Below are positions 1 through 8,537 of a DNA stretch of 64,000 bases, one piece after another. Made by a program: the position numbers and the translations under genes. Below the pieces are notes generated by a model. The model was not told the DNA's origin and searched no databases. It was given only the letters and a program-made list of their open reading frames with translations. This DNA is from Stenotrophomonas maltophilia (GTDB lineage: Bacteria > Pseudomonadota > Gammaproteobacteria > Xanthomonadales > Xanthomonadaceae). The first letter of the stretch is position 1, and the number at the start of each line of letters is the position of its first letter. The stretch spans positions 4,663,001 through 4,727,000 of the forward strand of contig NZ_CP154630.1 of the NCBI RefSeq assembly GCF_039555535.1, given 5' to 3'.

Positions 1-1488
1 GAACTGCGCCGGGCTGGGCATGCCCAGCAGCTGGCTCAGGCGGATCTGCTGGGCCATCAGCGCCGGCGGCGACGACTGCAGGCTGCGCAGGTCGTCGTTG
101 CTCTGCAGGCGCGCGATGCCCACTGCGGACAGCGCCAGCGCAGCCACCACGAAGATCGCCACCGGACGGCGGCCGTGCAGGCGCGGGAATCGCTCCAGCG
201 TATTGCCCAGCCACTGCGAGAAACGGGTCTGGCGGATCTCGCCGCCATCCAGCCACGGGAACCAGAAGATCACCGTGAGAAAGGCGGCGGCCAGGCCGAC
301 CACCGAGAACAGCGCCATCTGGCGCAGGCCCGGGAACGGCGCCAGGCCCAGCGCCAGATAGGCCAGCGCGCTGGTCAGCAGGGCCAGCCACAGGCCCGGC
401 AACAGGTGCCGCAGCAGTTTCCAGCGGCGATCGGCCGGCTCGGCCTGGCGCGAGGCGAACCAGTGGATGCCGTAGTCCTCGGCCACGCCCACCAGCGACG
501 CGCCGAACACCAGGGTCAGCACGTGCACCTTGCCGAACACCAGCACGGTGACCGCCAGCGCCACGCCGCAGCCGATCAGCAGCGAGGCGGCCACCAGCAG
601 GATCGGGCGCAGCGAACGGAACGCCAGCCACACCAGCAGCAGCACCGCGGCCAGCGAGCCCCAGCCGATGGTGTTGATCTCCCGGTTGGCCTGTACGGCA
701 GCGGCTTCGGCGTGCAACGGCACGCCGGCATGCAGGATTTCCAGCTCCGGCGCGACCGCCTTGGCCGCCTTCCCGGCACGTTCCAGCAGGCCATCAAGAT
801 GGCGCTCGCCATCAAGCTGGAACGCCGAACCCGGCGTATCGAACTGCAGCGCCGCCCAATGCTTGCCCTCGGCCTCGAGCAGGCCGTCATCGCCCAGGCG
901 CAGGCCCGACCCCTGCGCCTGCTGCTGCCACCACTGCGGCCACAGCGACAGCGGGTCCTGCCGCCAGTCGGTCAGGCGCGGCGCGCCCATCGGGCCGTAC
1001 AGCGCAGCCAGTGCCTGCTCGGCCAGTGCCCCGGTTTCGCTGTTCTGCAGCTGGTTGCGCTGGCTGGGAGTCAGCAGGCGATCGCGGTACGGCGCGTAGA
1101 ACGCGCGCGCCTCATCGAACCAGCCCTCGATGGACCCGCTGGGCACCAGCAACGCGCTGTCGGCATCGGCAGCCATCGCCGCGGCGAACGCCGCCTGCGC
1201 GCGCTTGGCGGCGGTGCCATCCTGGCTGCCGAGCAGCACCACCACCTGCCGCGAACTGCCATCGGCGATGCGCCGGGTGACATCGCTCAACAGGCGGTCA
1301 TGCGCATCCTGCGGCAGCAGCGCGAGGATGTCGGTGTCGATCCGCGACTGCTGGCTCCACAGGTGCCACTGCTGCGCGCCCAGCGCCAGCAGCAGCACCA
1401 GCCAGGCGATGCCCAGCCAGTGCCACCAGCGCCGCAACCGGTCCGGCGCGTTCAACGCCACGGCGTCACTCAAAGCGGCGTGCCTCAT
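1..1488 (-). CDS. MMPL-family exporter, aryl-polyene cluster (partial, C-terminus beyond left edge)
   Basis: The first 496 residues of an RND/MMPL-type membrane exporter are visible; the frame is still open at base 1, so the C-terminal part lies outside. A first membrane helix follows a short basic N-terminus (about residues 18-33), then a large extracytoplasmic domain, then a block of helices rich in Leu/Val/Ala from about residue 275. MMPL proteins of this kind sit in aryl-polyene clusters and are thought to move the lipid product or its intermediate across the inner membrane. The ATG at 1488 overlaps the end of the LolA-like gene by 23 bases; a GTG or TTG slightly downstream is an alternative start. 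Family and context are clear; the transported substrate is inferred. Confidence 0.8.
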   Translation of the reverse strand, partial: MRHAALSDAVALNAPDRLRRWWHWLGIAWLVLLLALGAQQWHLWSQQSRIDTDILALLPQDAHDRLLSDVTRRIADGSSRQVVVLLGSQDGTAAKRAQAAFAAAMAADADSALLVPSGSIEGWFDEARAFYAPYRDRLLTPSQRNQLQNSETGALAEQALAALYGPMGAPRLTDWRQDPLSLWPQWWQQQAQGSGLRLGDDGLLEAEGKHWAALQFDTPGSAFQLDGERHLDGLLERAGKAAKAVAPELEILHAGVPLHAEAAAVQANREINTIGWGSLAAVLLLVWLAFRSLRPILLVAASLLIGCGVALAVTVLVFGKVHVLTLVFGASLVGVAEDYGIHWFASRQAEPADRRWKLLRHLLPGLWLALLTSALAYLALGLAPFPGLRQMALFSVVGLAAAFLTVIFWFPWLDGGEIRQTRFSQWLGNTLERFPRLHGRRPVAIFVVAALALSAVGIARLQSNDDLRSLQSSPPALMAQQIRLSQLLGMPSPAQF

Positions 1489-2089
1489 CGGGGTTCAACG
1501 TGGCCGGGGCCTCGCTCAACGCGCTGAACTGGATCTGCGTGCGGTCCTTGTTGGCCTCGACGATCTCCACCTGGCGCACATAGCGGTCACCCTGCAAGGT
1601 CAGCGATTCGAAGGCCTTGGCCAGCATTGCCGACTTCGGTGTCAGGCGCAGGCGCCAGCCCTGCCCTTCGCGGCTGGCAGCAACATTGAACTGGCTGGAC
1701 AGCGCCTGCACGTCGCCGCTCATCAGCGCGAACATGATCGCGTTGACCGAGCGCATCGCCGGCTGCTGCCGCGCGTCGAGCTCGACGCGGGTGCTGCCAT
1801 CGCGCTGGCGGCTGAGGATGCGGTCGGCAGTGACCACCACTTCAGAAGGGAAGGGCTTGAGCGTGGTCCAGATCACGCCGTGCTGGCGCGCGACCACGAA
1901 CCGGCCCTGCGAGCGCAGTGGGTTCTTGAAGCCGCTGACCTGTTTTCCCTGGCTGAACTGGCCACGCAGCACGTCGGGCCGCGCCACCGCCTGGGTGATC
2001 GCATCGACGGCGGGGTCGGCCGCCTGTACACGCGGTACGGCCACCAGCAGCAGCGCGCACAGCAGCACGCTCGAAACACGGGCAAGCAT
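1466..2089 (-). CDS. LolA-like outer-membrane lipoprotein carrier homologue
   Basis: A 207-residue protein with a signal peptide (Leu/Val-rich core ending near VQA, about residue 20) and the beta-rich pattern of LolA-related proteins, including an early LRGQFSQ-type segment. LolA carries lipoproteins through the periplasm. Homologues embedded in aryl-polyene clusters, always beside the MMPL gene, are presumed to carry the polyene lipid instead. An open frame extends upstream to 2341, but those residues overlap the thioesterase gene, and the signal peptide fixes the start at 2089. It begins 2 bases after the thioesterase stop, so the two are probably translationally coupled. Confidence 0.82.
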   Translation of the reverse strand: MLARVSSVLLCALLLVAVPRVQAADPAVDAITQAVARPDVLRGQFSQGKQVSGFKNPLRSQGRFVVARQHGVIWTTLKPFPSEVVVTADRILSRQRDGSTRVELDARQQPAMRSVNAIMFALMSGDVQALSSQFNVAASREGQGWRLRLTPKSAMLAKAFESLTLQGDRYVRQVEIVEANKDRTQIQFSALSEAPATLNPDEARRFE

Positions 2090-2091
2090 CG

Positions 2092-2523
2092 TCACGGCGC
2101 AGGCACTCCCAGGCGTTCCCACAGTACCGGCGGGCACTGGTACAGCATTTCCTTGCTGGCCGCGTCCACCGCGACCTGGATGGTCATCGCGCGGGTCAGC
2201 ACCTGGCCGCTTTCCGCATCGAGAATCTCGTACTCGATCTTCAGCCGGTTCTCCCATTCCACGATGCGCGCGACCACGCGCAGCGCCTGGTTGAACAGCA
2301 GCGGGCGCACGTACTTCACCCGCGCATCGACCACCGGCCACAGGTAGCCCGATTCGAGCATCTGCGGGTAGTCGTAGTCGTAGCGGCCGAGCAGCGCGCA
2401 GCGCGCGATCTCGAAGTACTTGAAGTAGTTGCCATGCCAGACCACGTTCATCGGATCGCAGTCATGGAAGGCGGGGGTCAGGGTGATTTCCCCGACCAGT
2501 TCCGTGTGTTCATTCACCGGCAT
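2092..2523 (-). CDS. Acyl-CoA/ACP thioesterase (4-hydroxybenzoyl-CoA thioesterase family)
   Basis: A 143-residue hotdog-fold thioesterase. The N-terminal run FHDCDPMNVVWHGNYFKYFE is the signature of the 4HBT/YbgC group, with the catalytic Asp in DPMN and the conserved WHGNY. Thioesterases hydrolyse acyl thioesters; in this cluster it most likely releases or edits the polyene chain held on the carrier protein. The start at 2523 overlaps the end of the ammonia-lyase gene by 14 bases, typical of this tightly packed operon. Confidence 0.85.
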   Translation of the reverse strand: MPVNEHTELVGEITLTPAFHDCDPMNVVWHGNYFKYFEIARCALLGRYDYDYPQMLESGYLWPVVDARVKYVRPLLFNQALRVVARIVEWENRLKIEYEILDAESGQVLTRAMTIQVAVDAASKEMLYQCPPVLWERLGVPAP

Positions 2524-4060
2524 ACAGTTCCCAGCGTTGCGCGCGGATCTCCACCAGCAGTTCCCGCAGTTCGCGATCCAGCGCGCGGTCTTCTTCGACC
2601 AGGGCGATGCGCTGCCCCAGGTCGGCGTACATGTCGGCCAGACTGCCATGCAGCTGCGCATTCAGGCCAACCCGCTCGCGCAGGGCCAAGCCCTGGCGCG
2701 CGGCAATCAGCATCGCGGCCACCACCTGCTCGGTCAGTTCGATCACACGCAGGCAGTCGCGCGCGGCGATGGTGCCCATGCTGACCTTGTCCTGGTTGTG
2801 GCATTCGGTGGAACGCGAGAATACCGAGGCCGGCATGGTCTGCTTCAGCGCTTCGGCGGTCCAGGCCGACACGCTGATCTGCAGTGCCTTCAGGCCATGG
2901 TTGATCGCCGCGCGCGGGCCGGTGGCCGCCGACAGATTGGCCGGCAGGCCATGGTTGTAGCGGGCATCGACCACCAGTGCCAGCTGCCGGTCGAGCAGAT
3001 CGGCAACATTGGCCACGGTGTTCTTCAGGGTGTCCATCGCCAGCGCGATGTGGCCGCCGTAGAAGTGGCCACCGTGCAGGATGCGCTCGCCGTCGGCGTC
3101 GATCAGCGGATTGTCGTTTGCGCTGTTCAGCTCGGTCTCGATCAGCTGGCGCAGGAACGGCAGGCTGTCCTCCAGCACGCCGATCACGTGCGGTGCGCAG
3201 CGCAGCGAGTAACGGTCCTGCAGGCGCTGTTCATTGCGCGGCGGACGCTCGCTGTGCAGGTCGCTGCGCAGGCGCGCGGCGATGCGGCCCTGGCCCGGGT
3301 GCGGCTTGGCCGCGAACAGGGTCTGGTCGAAGTGGTGCGCGTTGCCGTCGCTGGCCAGTACGTTGAACGCGGTCAGGCGCGTAGCCATGCGGGCCAGGTA
3401 ATCGGCACGCTGCCAGGCCAGGCAGGCCAGGCCGGTCATCACCGCGGTGCCGTTCATGATCGCCAGGCCTTCCTTCGGCCGCAGCTTCAGCGGGGTCATG
3501 CCGATCTTCGCCAGCACCGGGCCGGCCGGCTGCACCTGGCCTTCGAACAGTACCTCGCGCTCACCGCACAGCACCGCCGCCACGTACGACAGCGGGGTCA
3601 GGTCACCACTGGCACCCACCGAGCCTTCGGCCGGAATCATCGGCAGCACGTCGTGCTGCAGCAGCGTGGCCAGGCCTTCCAGCAGCGGCACGCTGACGCC
3701 GGACATGCCGCGCACCAGCGAGGCCAGGCGCGCCGCCAGCACCGCGCGGGTTTCAACCGGGTCCAGGTAACGGCCCAGGCCGCAGCCGTGATAGGTGTAC
3801 AGATGGTGCGGCAGCTCAGCCACCAGTGCCGGCGGGATGTTCACCGTGCACGAGTCGCCATAGCCGGTGGTCACGCCGTAGATCACGCCATCCTCGCGCA
3901 GCAGGCGGTCGAGGAAATCGGCGCCGCGCTGGATGTGCGCGCGGAACGCCGGCGCGTCGCTCAGTGCGGCCTCGCACTGGCGCTGGGCCAGGGCCGCCAC
4001 GTCTTCGATGGTCAACGGTGCATCGCCAAAGCGGCACACGGGTACGGCGTCAGTCGTCAT
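2510..4060 (-). CDS. Aromatic amino acid ammonia-lyase (HAL/TAL family)
   Basis: A 516-residue MIO-dependent ammonia-lyase. The Ala-Ser-Gly triad that forms the MIO cofactor is at residues 150-152 in GSVGASGDLTPLS, and the catalytic Tyr is at about residue 61 in YGVTTGYG. The family removes ammonia from His, Tyr or Phe to give an acrylate. In the selectivity region (about residues 84-90, PHHLYTY) a His-Leu pair resembles tyrosine ammonia-lyases more than histidases, so a role in supplying a coumarate-type aromatic starter for the polyene is plausible but inferred. The open frame extends upstream to 4396, but that extension lies inside the next gene; the start at 4060 overlaps that gene by 11 bases. 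Confidence 0.88.
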   Translation of the reverse strand: MTTDAVPVCRFGDAPLTIEDVAALAQRQCEAALSDAPAFRAHIQRGADFLDRLLREDGVIYGVTTGYGDSCTVNIPPALVAELPHHLYTYHGCGLGRYLDPVETRAVLAARLASLVRGMSGVSVPLLEGLATLLQHDVLPMIPAEGSVGASGDLTPLSYVAAVLCGEREVLFEGQVQPAGPVLAKIGMTPLKLRPKEGLAIMNGTAVMTGLACLAWQRADYLARMATRLTAFNVLASDGNAHHFDQTLFAAKPHPGQGRIAARLRSDLHSERPPRNEQRLQDRYSLRCAPHVIGVLEDSLPFLRQLIETELNSANDNPLIDADGERILHGGHFYGGHIALAMDTLKNTVANVADLLDRQLALVVDARYNHGLPANLSAATGPRAAINHGLKALQISVSAWTAEALKQTMPASVFSRSTECHNQDKVSMGTIAARDCLRVIELTEQVVAAMLIAARQGLALRERVGLNAQLHGSLADMYADLGQRIALVEEDRALDRELRELLVEIRAQRWELYAGE

Positions 4061-4991
4061 GCGGAGCCTGATCCCAGAAGGGGAAGAAATTGAACCAGTC
4101 CAACGGGGACTGGATGACCTGGAGTTCCAGCCAACGCGCGAAGCGCTGTGCCTGTTCGGCCAGTGCCGCGTCGCGCGAGCCACGGGGCAGCACGATGCGT
4201 TCGGCGAACTGTTCGAATGCCACGCTATAGCCTTCGCCCTGGTGCAGGCAGGCCATGGTGTAGACCGGGCAGCCCAGCGCTGCGGCCAGCACATAGGCAC
4301 CGATCGGGAACGGGGCGCGATGGCCGAGAAAATCGGCGGTGACGCTGCGGCCGCCCTGCACAGGCGTGCGGTCGCCAACAATGGCGACGAAGCCACCGGC
4401 CGCCACGCGCTCGGCCAGCATCATCGCGGTGGCCGCTCCCATTTCGGTCACCTGCACCAGTTCTACCGCCGCCAGCGGGTCGAGCCGCTGCAGCAGGCGG
4501 TTGAAGCGCTGCGCATGTGCGGTATGCACCAGCACGGTGATGCGGAAACCCGGCACCTGCTCGGCCAGCACCTGGCACAGTTCCAGGCAGCCGATGTGTG
4601 CGGTCAGGATCAGCCCGCCTTCACGGCGCGCGATCTTCTGCAGCACCAGGTCGCGATGCAGGTGGATGCGTTCGGCCGGATAGCGCCCGCCCAGTCCGAG
4701 GATCTTGTCCAGCATCGTGTCGGCGAAGGCGAAGAAGTGGCGCAGGCTGTCGCGCCGGGTCGGCGCGCGGCCCAGCACACCGCTGTGTGCCTGCAGGCGC
4801 TGCAGGTACTGCATCGAGGCCTGGCGGCCAACACGGTTGCCCAGCCAATGGCAGGCCACCACCGGCCACACGCACAGGCGGAACGGCCAGCGCCCGAACC
4901 AGCGGTGCACCCAGCACAGGAACAGCACGCCGGCCACCGACGTCGATTCGCCGATGTCGGCCCAGTGCGGGGCGCCCTGCGCGGCCGCCAT
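4050..4991 (-). CDS. LpxL/HtrB-like lysophospholipid acyltransferase
   Basis: A 313-residue member of the lipid A biosynthesis acyltransferase family. The catalytic HxxxxE motif is visible as H132-E137 in TAHIGCLEL, followed by the conserved VGDRTP block and a C-terminal WFNFFPFW. These enzymes move acyl chains onto lipid acceptors at the inner membrane; in aryl-polyene clusters such a gene is thought to build the glycerolipid or acylated-sugar anchor. The open frame continues upstream to 5120 but overlaps the glycosyltransferase; the start at 4991 lies 2 bases past that gene's stop. Confidence 0.85.
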   Translation of the reverse strand: MAAAQGAPHWADIGESTSVAGVLFLCWVHRWFGRWPFRLCVWPVVACHWLGNRVGRQASMQYLQRLQAHSGVLGRAPTRRDSLRHFFAFADTMLDKILGLGGRYPAERIHLHRDLVLQKIARREGGLILTAHIGCLELCQVLAEQVPGFRITVLVHTAHAQRFNRLLQRLDPLAAVELVQVTEMGAATAMMLAERVAAGGFVAIVGDRTPVQGGRSVTADFLGHRAPFPIGAYVLAAALGCPVYTMACLHQGEGYSVAFEQFAERIVLPRGSRDAALAEQAQRFARWLELQVIQSPLDWFNFFPFWDQAPHDD

Positions 4992-4992
4992 C

Positions 4993-5763
4993 TCAGCACT
5001 GCCCCCGCAGGCGGCGCCACAGCAGGCGCGGTGCGCGCCAGAGCATGCCGAAGAACAGGCGGGTGTGCATGCGGCTGATACGCACGTTGTCGCGCCACAC
5101 ATCGAAGTGCGATACGCCATCGGCGGGATAGGTCACACGCGTGGCCAGGTGTTCGACCGGCACCTGCCGCCAGTACAGGCGAACCATCACTTCAGTATCG
5201 AAATCCATGCGTCGGCCGATGGTCTCTTCATCGACCAGGCGCAGCACCGGCGGCAGTGGATACACGCGGAAGCCGCACATGGTGTCGCGCAGGTGCAGCG
5301 ACAGCGTGTTGATCCAGACCCAGACGTGGGTCGCATAGCGGCCATACAGGCGCGCCTTGGGAACACTGGCGTCGTAGGCCGGAATGCCGCAGATCACCGC
5401 ACCCGGGTGCGCACGCGCCGCCTTGATGAAGCGCGGCAGGTCGGCGGTATCGTGCTGGCCGTCGGCGTCGATCTGCAGCACGTGGCTGTGGCCACGCGCG
5501 GCGGCTTCGGCAAAACCGGCCAGCATCGCACCACCCTTGCCCTGGTTGATGTCCAGGCGCAGCAGGTCGACGCCATGGCGCTGCGCCAGCGAGCGCAGCA
5601 CCGCCGCGCACGCCTCATGCGAGCCATCGTCGACCAGCAGGCACGGAAGGCCGGCGGCCTGCACACCGTCGACCACCGCCGCGATGGCGTGCTCGTGGTC
5701 GTAGACGGGGATCACCACCAGTGGCGCGAACGCGGCACCGGCAACGGCCGGATCAGTCCGCAT
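4993..5763 (-). CDS. Family 2 glycosyltransferase (dolichol-phosphate mannosyltransferase-like)
   Basis: A 256-residue GT-A enzyme. It shows the N-terminal VVIPVYDHE strand, a VDDGS motif (residues 44-48) and the metal-binding DADG (residues 99-102), as in GT2 enzymes. A C-terminal Trp/Arg-rich segment (WRAPRLLWRRL) may associate with the membrane. It probably adds a sugar to the polyene or its lipid anchor. It overlaps the upstream ligase gene by 11 bases. The acceptor cannot be read from the sequence. Confidence 0.85.
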   Translation of the reverse strand: MRTDPAVAGAAFAPLVVIPVYDHEHAIAAVVDGVQAAGLPCLLVDDGSHEACAAVLRSLAQRHGVDLLRLDINQGKGGAMLAGFAEAAARGHSHVLQIDADGQHDTADLPRFIKAARAHPGAVICGIPAYDASVPKARLYGRYATHVWVWINTLSLHLRDTMCGFRVYPLPPVLRLVDEETIGRRMDFDTEVMVRLYWRQVPVEHLATRVTYPADGVSHFDVWRDNVRISRMHTRLFFGMLWRAPRLLWRRLRGQC

Positions 5764-7438
5764 CGGCGAAGACCACCTTGCCGCTGGCGTGCACACCGTG
5801 GCTGGAGGTGTAGCGGAAGGCCAGCACATTGCGTGTGGCATCCCAGTCCAGCTGCAGGGTCAGCTCATCACCCGGGCGTGCCACGTGCTGGAACTTCACC
5901 GCATCCATGCGCAGGAATCCGGCCGGCATGCTGAACACCTGGCGGCCAAAACGCACGGCCCAGTCCAGCTGCGCCACGCCGGGCAGGATCGCCGCCTGCG
6001 GGAAGTGGCCCTGGAACGGCCGCAGCGCCGGGTCGAGGGTCATGCGCAGGGTGGCGCTGGCGGCATCGCGGCGGTCCCAGACCGGCACCGGCATCAGCGG
6101 CTGGAACAGCGCCGCCAGTGCCGCCTGGGTGACCTTGCCCTGTGCGTTGATTGGCAGCGCCTGCACCAAGCGCCAGCGGCGCGGCCGGGTGACCGCGTCA
6201 TGTGCCTGTGCCAGGCGCGCGCCAAGGCGCTGGCCCAGCGCACGGCGCGCGACGTCACCGCCTTCCAGCAGCGCCGGATCGGCCGGTACCACCACGGCTG
6301 CCAGCTGCTCACGCTGTCCTGGCAGGACCAGCACGCGCACGTCGTCCACTTCGGCGTCTTCGCGCAGCGCGCGTTCGAGCGCATCCAGCGAAACGCGGCG
6401 CTCTTCGATCTTGACGATACGGTCGGCACGGCCCAGCAGGCGGAAGCGGCCATCGGTCAAGGCTTCCACGCGGTCCTGGGTGCGCCACCAGTCGAGGGTT
6501 TCCAGATGCGCCGAGGCGACGGCCAGGCAGCCATCCTCGATGCGCCACCGCACACCCGGCAGCGGCTGCCACGGCGGCAGGTCGGTGTCCCAGCGGCGCC
6601 AGGCGATACCACCGGTCTCGCTGCTGCCGTAAACCTCGGTCGGTGCCACGCCCAGCCACTGCCGTACTTGGCGTGCAGCTTCTTCCGGCAGTGGGCCACC
6701 GGAGGAGAACACCGCGCGCAGGCGGCCGTGCAGGCTGGCCCAGTCGAGCTGCTCAGGCAGGCGCTTGAGGTGGGCTGGCGTCGCCACCAGCACCGTGTCG
6801 GTACCAGCCAGCGCGCCTACTAGGTCTTCGTGGAAGAACCGGCGCGGATGGATCAGGCGGCCGGCGGCCAGCGGCCACAGCACGCGGAACAGCAGGCCGT
6901 AGATGTGCTGGTGGGACACCGTGCCATGCACCTGCACGCCTTCCAGCTGCGCGCCGAACGCAGCCTGCAGCGCATCCACTTCGCGCGCCAGCTGGTCCAT
7001 GCGCTTGTTGATCGCACTGGGCTGGCCGGTGCTGCCGGAGGTGAACACGCACAGCTCGCAGGCGCGCTCGTCCAGCACCTGCAGTTCGCCGTCCACGCCA
7101 ACGGCGGGGGCAACCAGCGGTCGGTAGTCGGCGGAAACATCACCGGCGAAACCGCTCACCTGTGGCTGCAGCGCCTGCAGCGTGGCCGGCAGGTTGTCGG
7201 CGGCCAGGAACACCCGCTTGCCGGCATGCCAGGCACCGAACAGCGCCGCCGCGAAGGCCACCGCGTCATCGAAGTACAGCGCCCAGTCGCGACCATCGGC
7301 GGCGGCAAAGGCCGCGCGCCAGGCCAGCACCCGCTGGCGGAAGTGGGGGTGATCGATCACCTCGCCTTCGCAGAGGCCGATGCGGCGCTGCGGCTGCGGG
7401 TCCACCAGCAGCCGGTCCAGGGCGATCCACTCAGCCAT
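5753..7438 (-). CDS. Acyl-activating (AMP-forming) ligase fused to a FabZ-like dehydratase domain
   Basis: A 561-residue two-domain protein. Residues 1 to about 450 form an adenylation domain, with the phosphate-binding loop FTSGSTGQPSAINK at 132-145 and a YGSSETGG motif, which would activate a carboxylic acid for loading onto an acyl carrier protein. Residues about 455-561 look like a hotdog-fold 3-hydroxyacyl dehydratase with the GHFPQAAILPG block, whose His478 is the expected catalytic residue. In several aryl-polyene clusters these are two genes; here one reading frame carries both. Start choice: the open frame reaches 7486, but the ATG at 7438 overlaps the preceding gene by 8 bases and gives the expected N-terminus. 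Confidence 0.85.
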   Translation of the reverse strand: MAEWIALDRLLVDPQPQRRIGLCEGEVIDHPHFRQRVLAWRAAFAAADGRDWALYFDDAVAFAAALFGAWHAGKRVFLAADNLPATLQALQPQVSGFAGDVSADYRPLVAPAVGVDGELQVLDERACELCVFTSGSTGQPSAINKRMDQLAREVDALQAAFGAQLEGVQVHGTVSHQHIYGLLFRVLWPLAAGRLIHPRRFFHEDLVGALAGTDTVLVATPAHLKRLPEQLDWASLHGRLRAVFSSGGPLPEEAARQVRQWLGVAPTEVYGSSETGGIAWRRWDTDLPPWQPLPGVRWRIEDGCLAVASAHLETLDWWRTQDRVEALTDGRFRLLGRADRIVKIEERRVSLDALERALREDAEVDDVRVLVLPGQREQLAAVVVPADPALLEGGDVARRALGQRLGARLAQAHDAVTRPRRWRLVQALPINAQGKVTQAALAALFQPLMPVPVWDRRDAASATLRMTLDPALRPFQGHFPQAAILPGVAQLDWAVRFGRQVFSMPAGFLRMDAVKFQHVARPGDELTLQLDWDATRNVLAFRYTSSHGVHASGKVVFADAD

Positions 7439-7982
7439 GCGCGTGCGCCGCCTTGACCCGCCGCCGCACCAGCCACTCACCTGCAAACAACACGCCCATC
7501 ATCACGTACGCCAACAATCCGTTGTAGAGCATCCAGACCCGGTCCGACGCGTAAAGCGCGGTCAGCAGGGCCAGGCTGCCGTTGAGAACGAAGAAGCCAC
7601 ACCACACCTGGGTAACGCGGCGGGTATAGGCCACCGCGAACGCCGGCAGGTCCGGCTCCTGCAACCGCGCCAGGCGTTCCACCAGCGGCGGGCCGAAGCG
7701 CAGGCTGGTGCCGAACACCGCCAGCATCACCACGTTCACCAACGCCGGGTACAGCTTCAGCGGCAGGGCCTGGTTGAGCACGGTGGCCAGCACGGCCAGC
7801 AGGCCGGTACCCGCGGCAGCGGCCCACCACAGCGGCTGGCGCGTACTCAGCGCACGCAGCAGGGCCAGGGTGAACAGCAGCAGCGACAGCCAGCGTGGCT
7901 CGAAACGGCCCATCGCCAGGTACACCAGCACCGGGTAGGCCAGCGAAATCGCAGCCACCACGAACGTGCGTGCGCGTGCCAT
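7431..7982 (-). CDS. Multi-pass membrane protein of aryl-polyene clusters (COG4648-like)
   Basis: A 183-residue hydrophobic protein with about five or six predicted membrane helices (for example around residues 10-25, 30-45, 50-70, 75-92, 125-142 and 150-170) and a basic C-terminus ending in KAAHAHG. Its position between the carrier proteins and the ligase matches the small uncharacterised membrane protein found in aryl-polyene/xanthomonadin clusters. Its biochemical role is unknown; it may place the elongation machinery at the membrane. The frame is open to 8105, but the ATG at 7982 lies just after the carrier-protein stop. Confidence 0.75.
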   Translation of the reverse strand: MARARTFVVAAISLAYPVLVYLAMGRFEPRWLSLLLFTLALLRALSTRQPLWWAAAAGTGLLAVLATVLNQALPLKLYPALVNVVMLAVFGTSLRFGPPLVERLARLQEPDLPAFAVAYTRRVTQVWCGFFVLNGSLALLTALYASDRVWMLYNGLLAYVMMGVLFAGEWLVRRRVKAAHAHG

Positions 7983-8004
7983 GGCGGAGCCGCCGGCGCT
8001 GCGG

Positions 8005-8262
8005 TCAGGCGGCTGCCTGGTCCGGCAGCAGCCCGTGCACGACATCGACGATGTCCTGTACGGTGCGCACGGCCTTGAACGCTTCCGGCTGCAGGTTGCG
8101 GCCAAGCAGCGGCTTGAGCTGCACGATCAGGTCGACCGCATCGATGCTGTCGATATCCAGGTCGTCGTACAGGCGGGCCTCGGGGGTGATCCGGGCGGTT
8201 TCGATCTCGAAGCTGTCGGTCAGGATGCTGACGATGCGTTCGAACAGTTCATTCTTGGTCAT
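8005..8262 (-). CDS. Acyl carrier protein (aryl-polyene cluster)
   Basis: An 85-residue acidic four-helix carrier protein. The phosphopantetheine attachment site is DIDSIDAVDL with Ser39. It would carry the growing polyene as a thioester between the ligase, ketosynthase, ketoreductase and dehydratase. It needs conversion to the holo form by a phosphopantetheinyl transferase; a candidate lies at 52328-52927. It follows a second carrier protein by 17 bases, the usual pair in these clusters. Confidence 0.92.
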   Translation of the reverse strand: MTKNELFERIVSILTDSFEIETARITPEARLYDDLDIDSIDAVDLIVQLKPLLGRNLQPEAFKAVRTVQDIVDVVHGLLPDQAAA

Positions 8263-8279
8263 GGCAATTCCTGGCGCCG

Positions 8280-8537
8280 TTACGACTGGCGGGCGGCGAC
8301 GAACTCGCCGAGCGCGCGCACGCTGGAGAAATGGCGACGGGTTTCTTCCGAGTCGGCCGAGAGGCTGACACCGTACTTCTTCTGCAGCGCCAGGCCCAGC
8401 TCCAGCGCGTCGATCGAATCCAGGCCAAGGCCTTCGACGAACAACGGCGCGGTCGGATCGATGTCCTCCGGCGTGATGTCCTCCAGCGAAAGGGAGGAAA
8501 TGATCAATTCCTTGATCTCGTGCTCAAGTGCTTGCAC
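8280..8537 (-). CDS. Second acyl carrier protein (GTG start)
   Basis: An 85-residue carrier protein with the attachment site LGLDSIDALELG (Ser41). The frame is open further upstream, to 8699, but that part overlaps the acyltransferase gene and does not look like carrier protein. A GTG at 8537, preceded by a GGAGAG ribosome site, gives the standard N-terminus and a 14-base overlap with the upstream stop. Two carrier proteins in one aryl-polyene cluster suggest different tasks, such as starter loading and chain elongation; which is which is not visible. Confidence 0.88.
   Translation of the reverse strand: MQALEHEIKELIISSLSLEDITPEDIDPTAPLFVEGLGLDSIDALELGLALQKKYGVSLSADSEETRRHFSSVRALGEFVAARQS

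Noticed and set aside
2510..4396. Longer ammonia-lyase start at 4396
   Set aside because: The extra 112 residues overlap the acyltransferase and are unlike the family; the ATG at 4060 gives the standard N-terminus.
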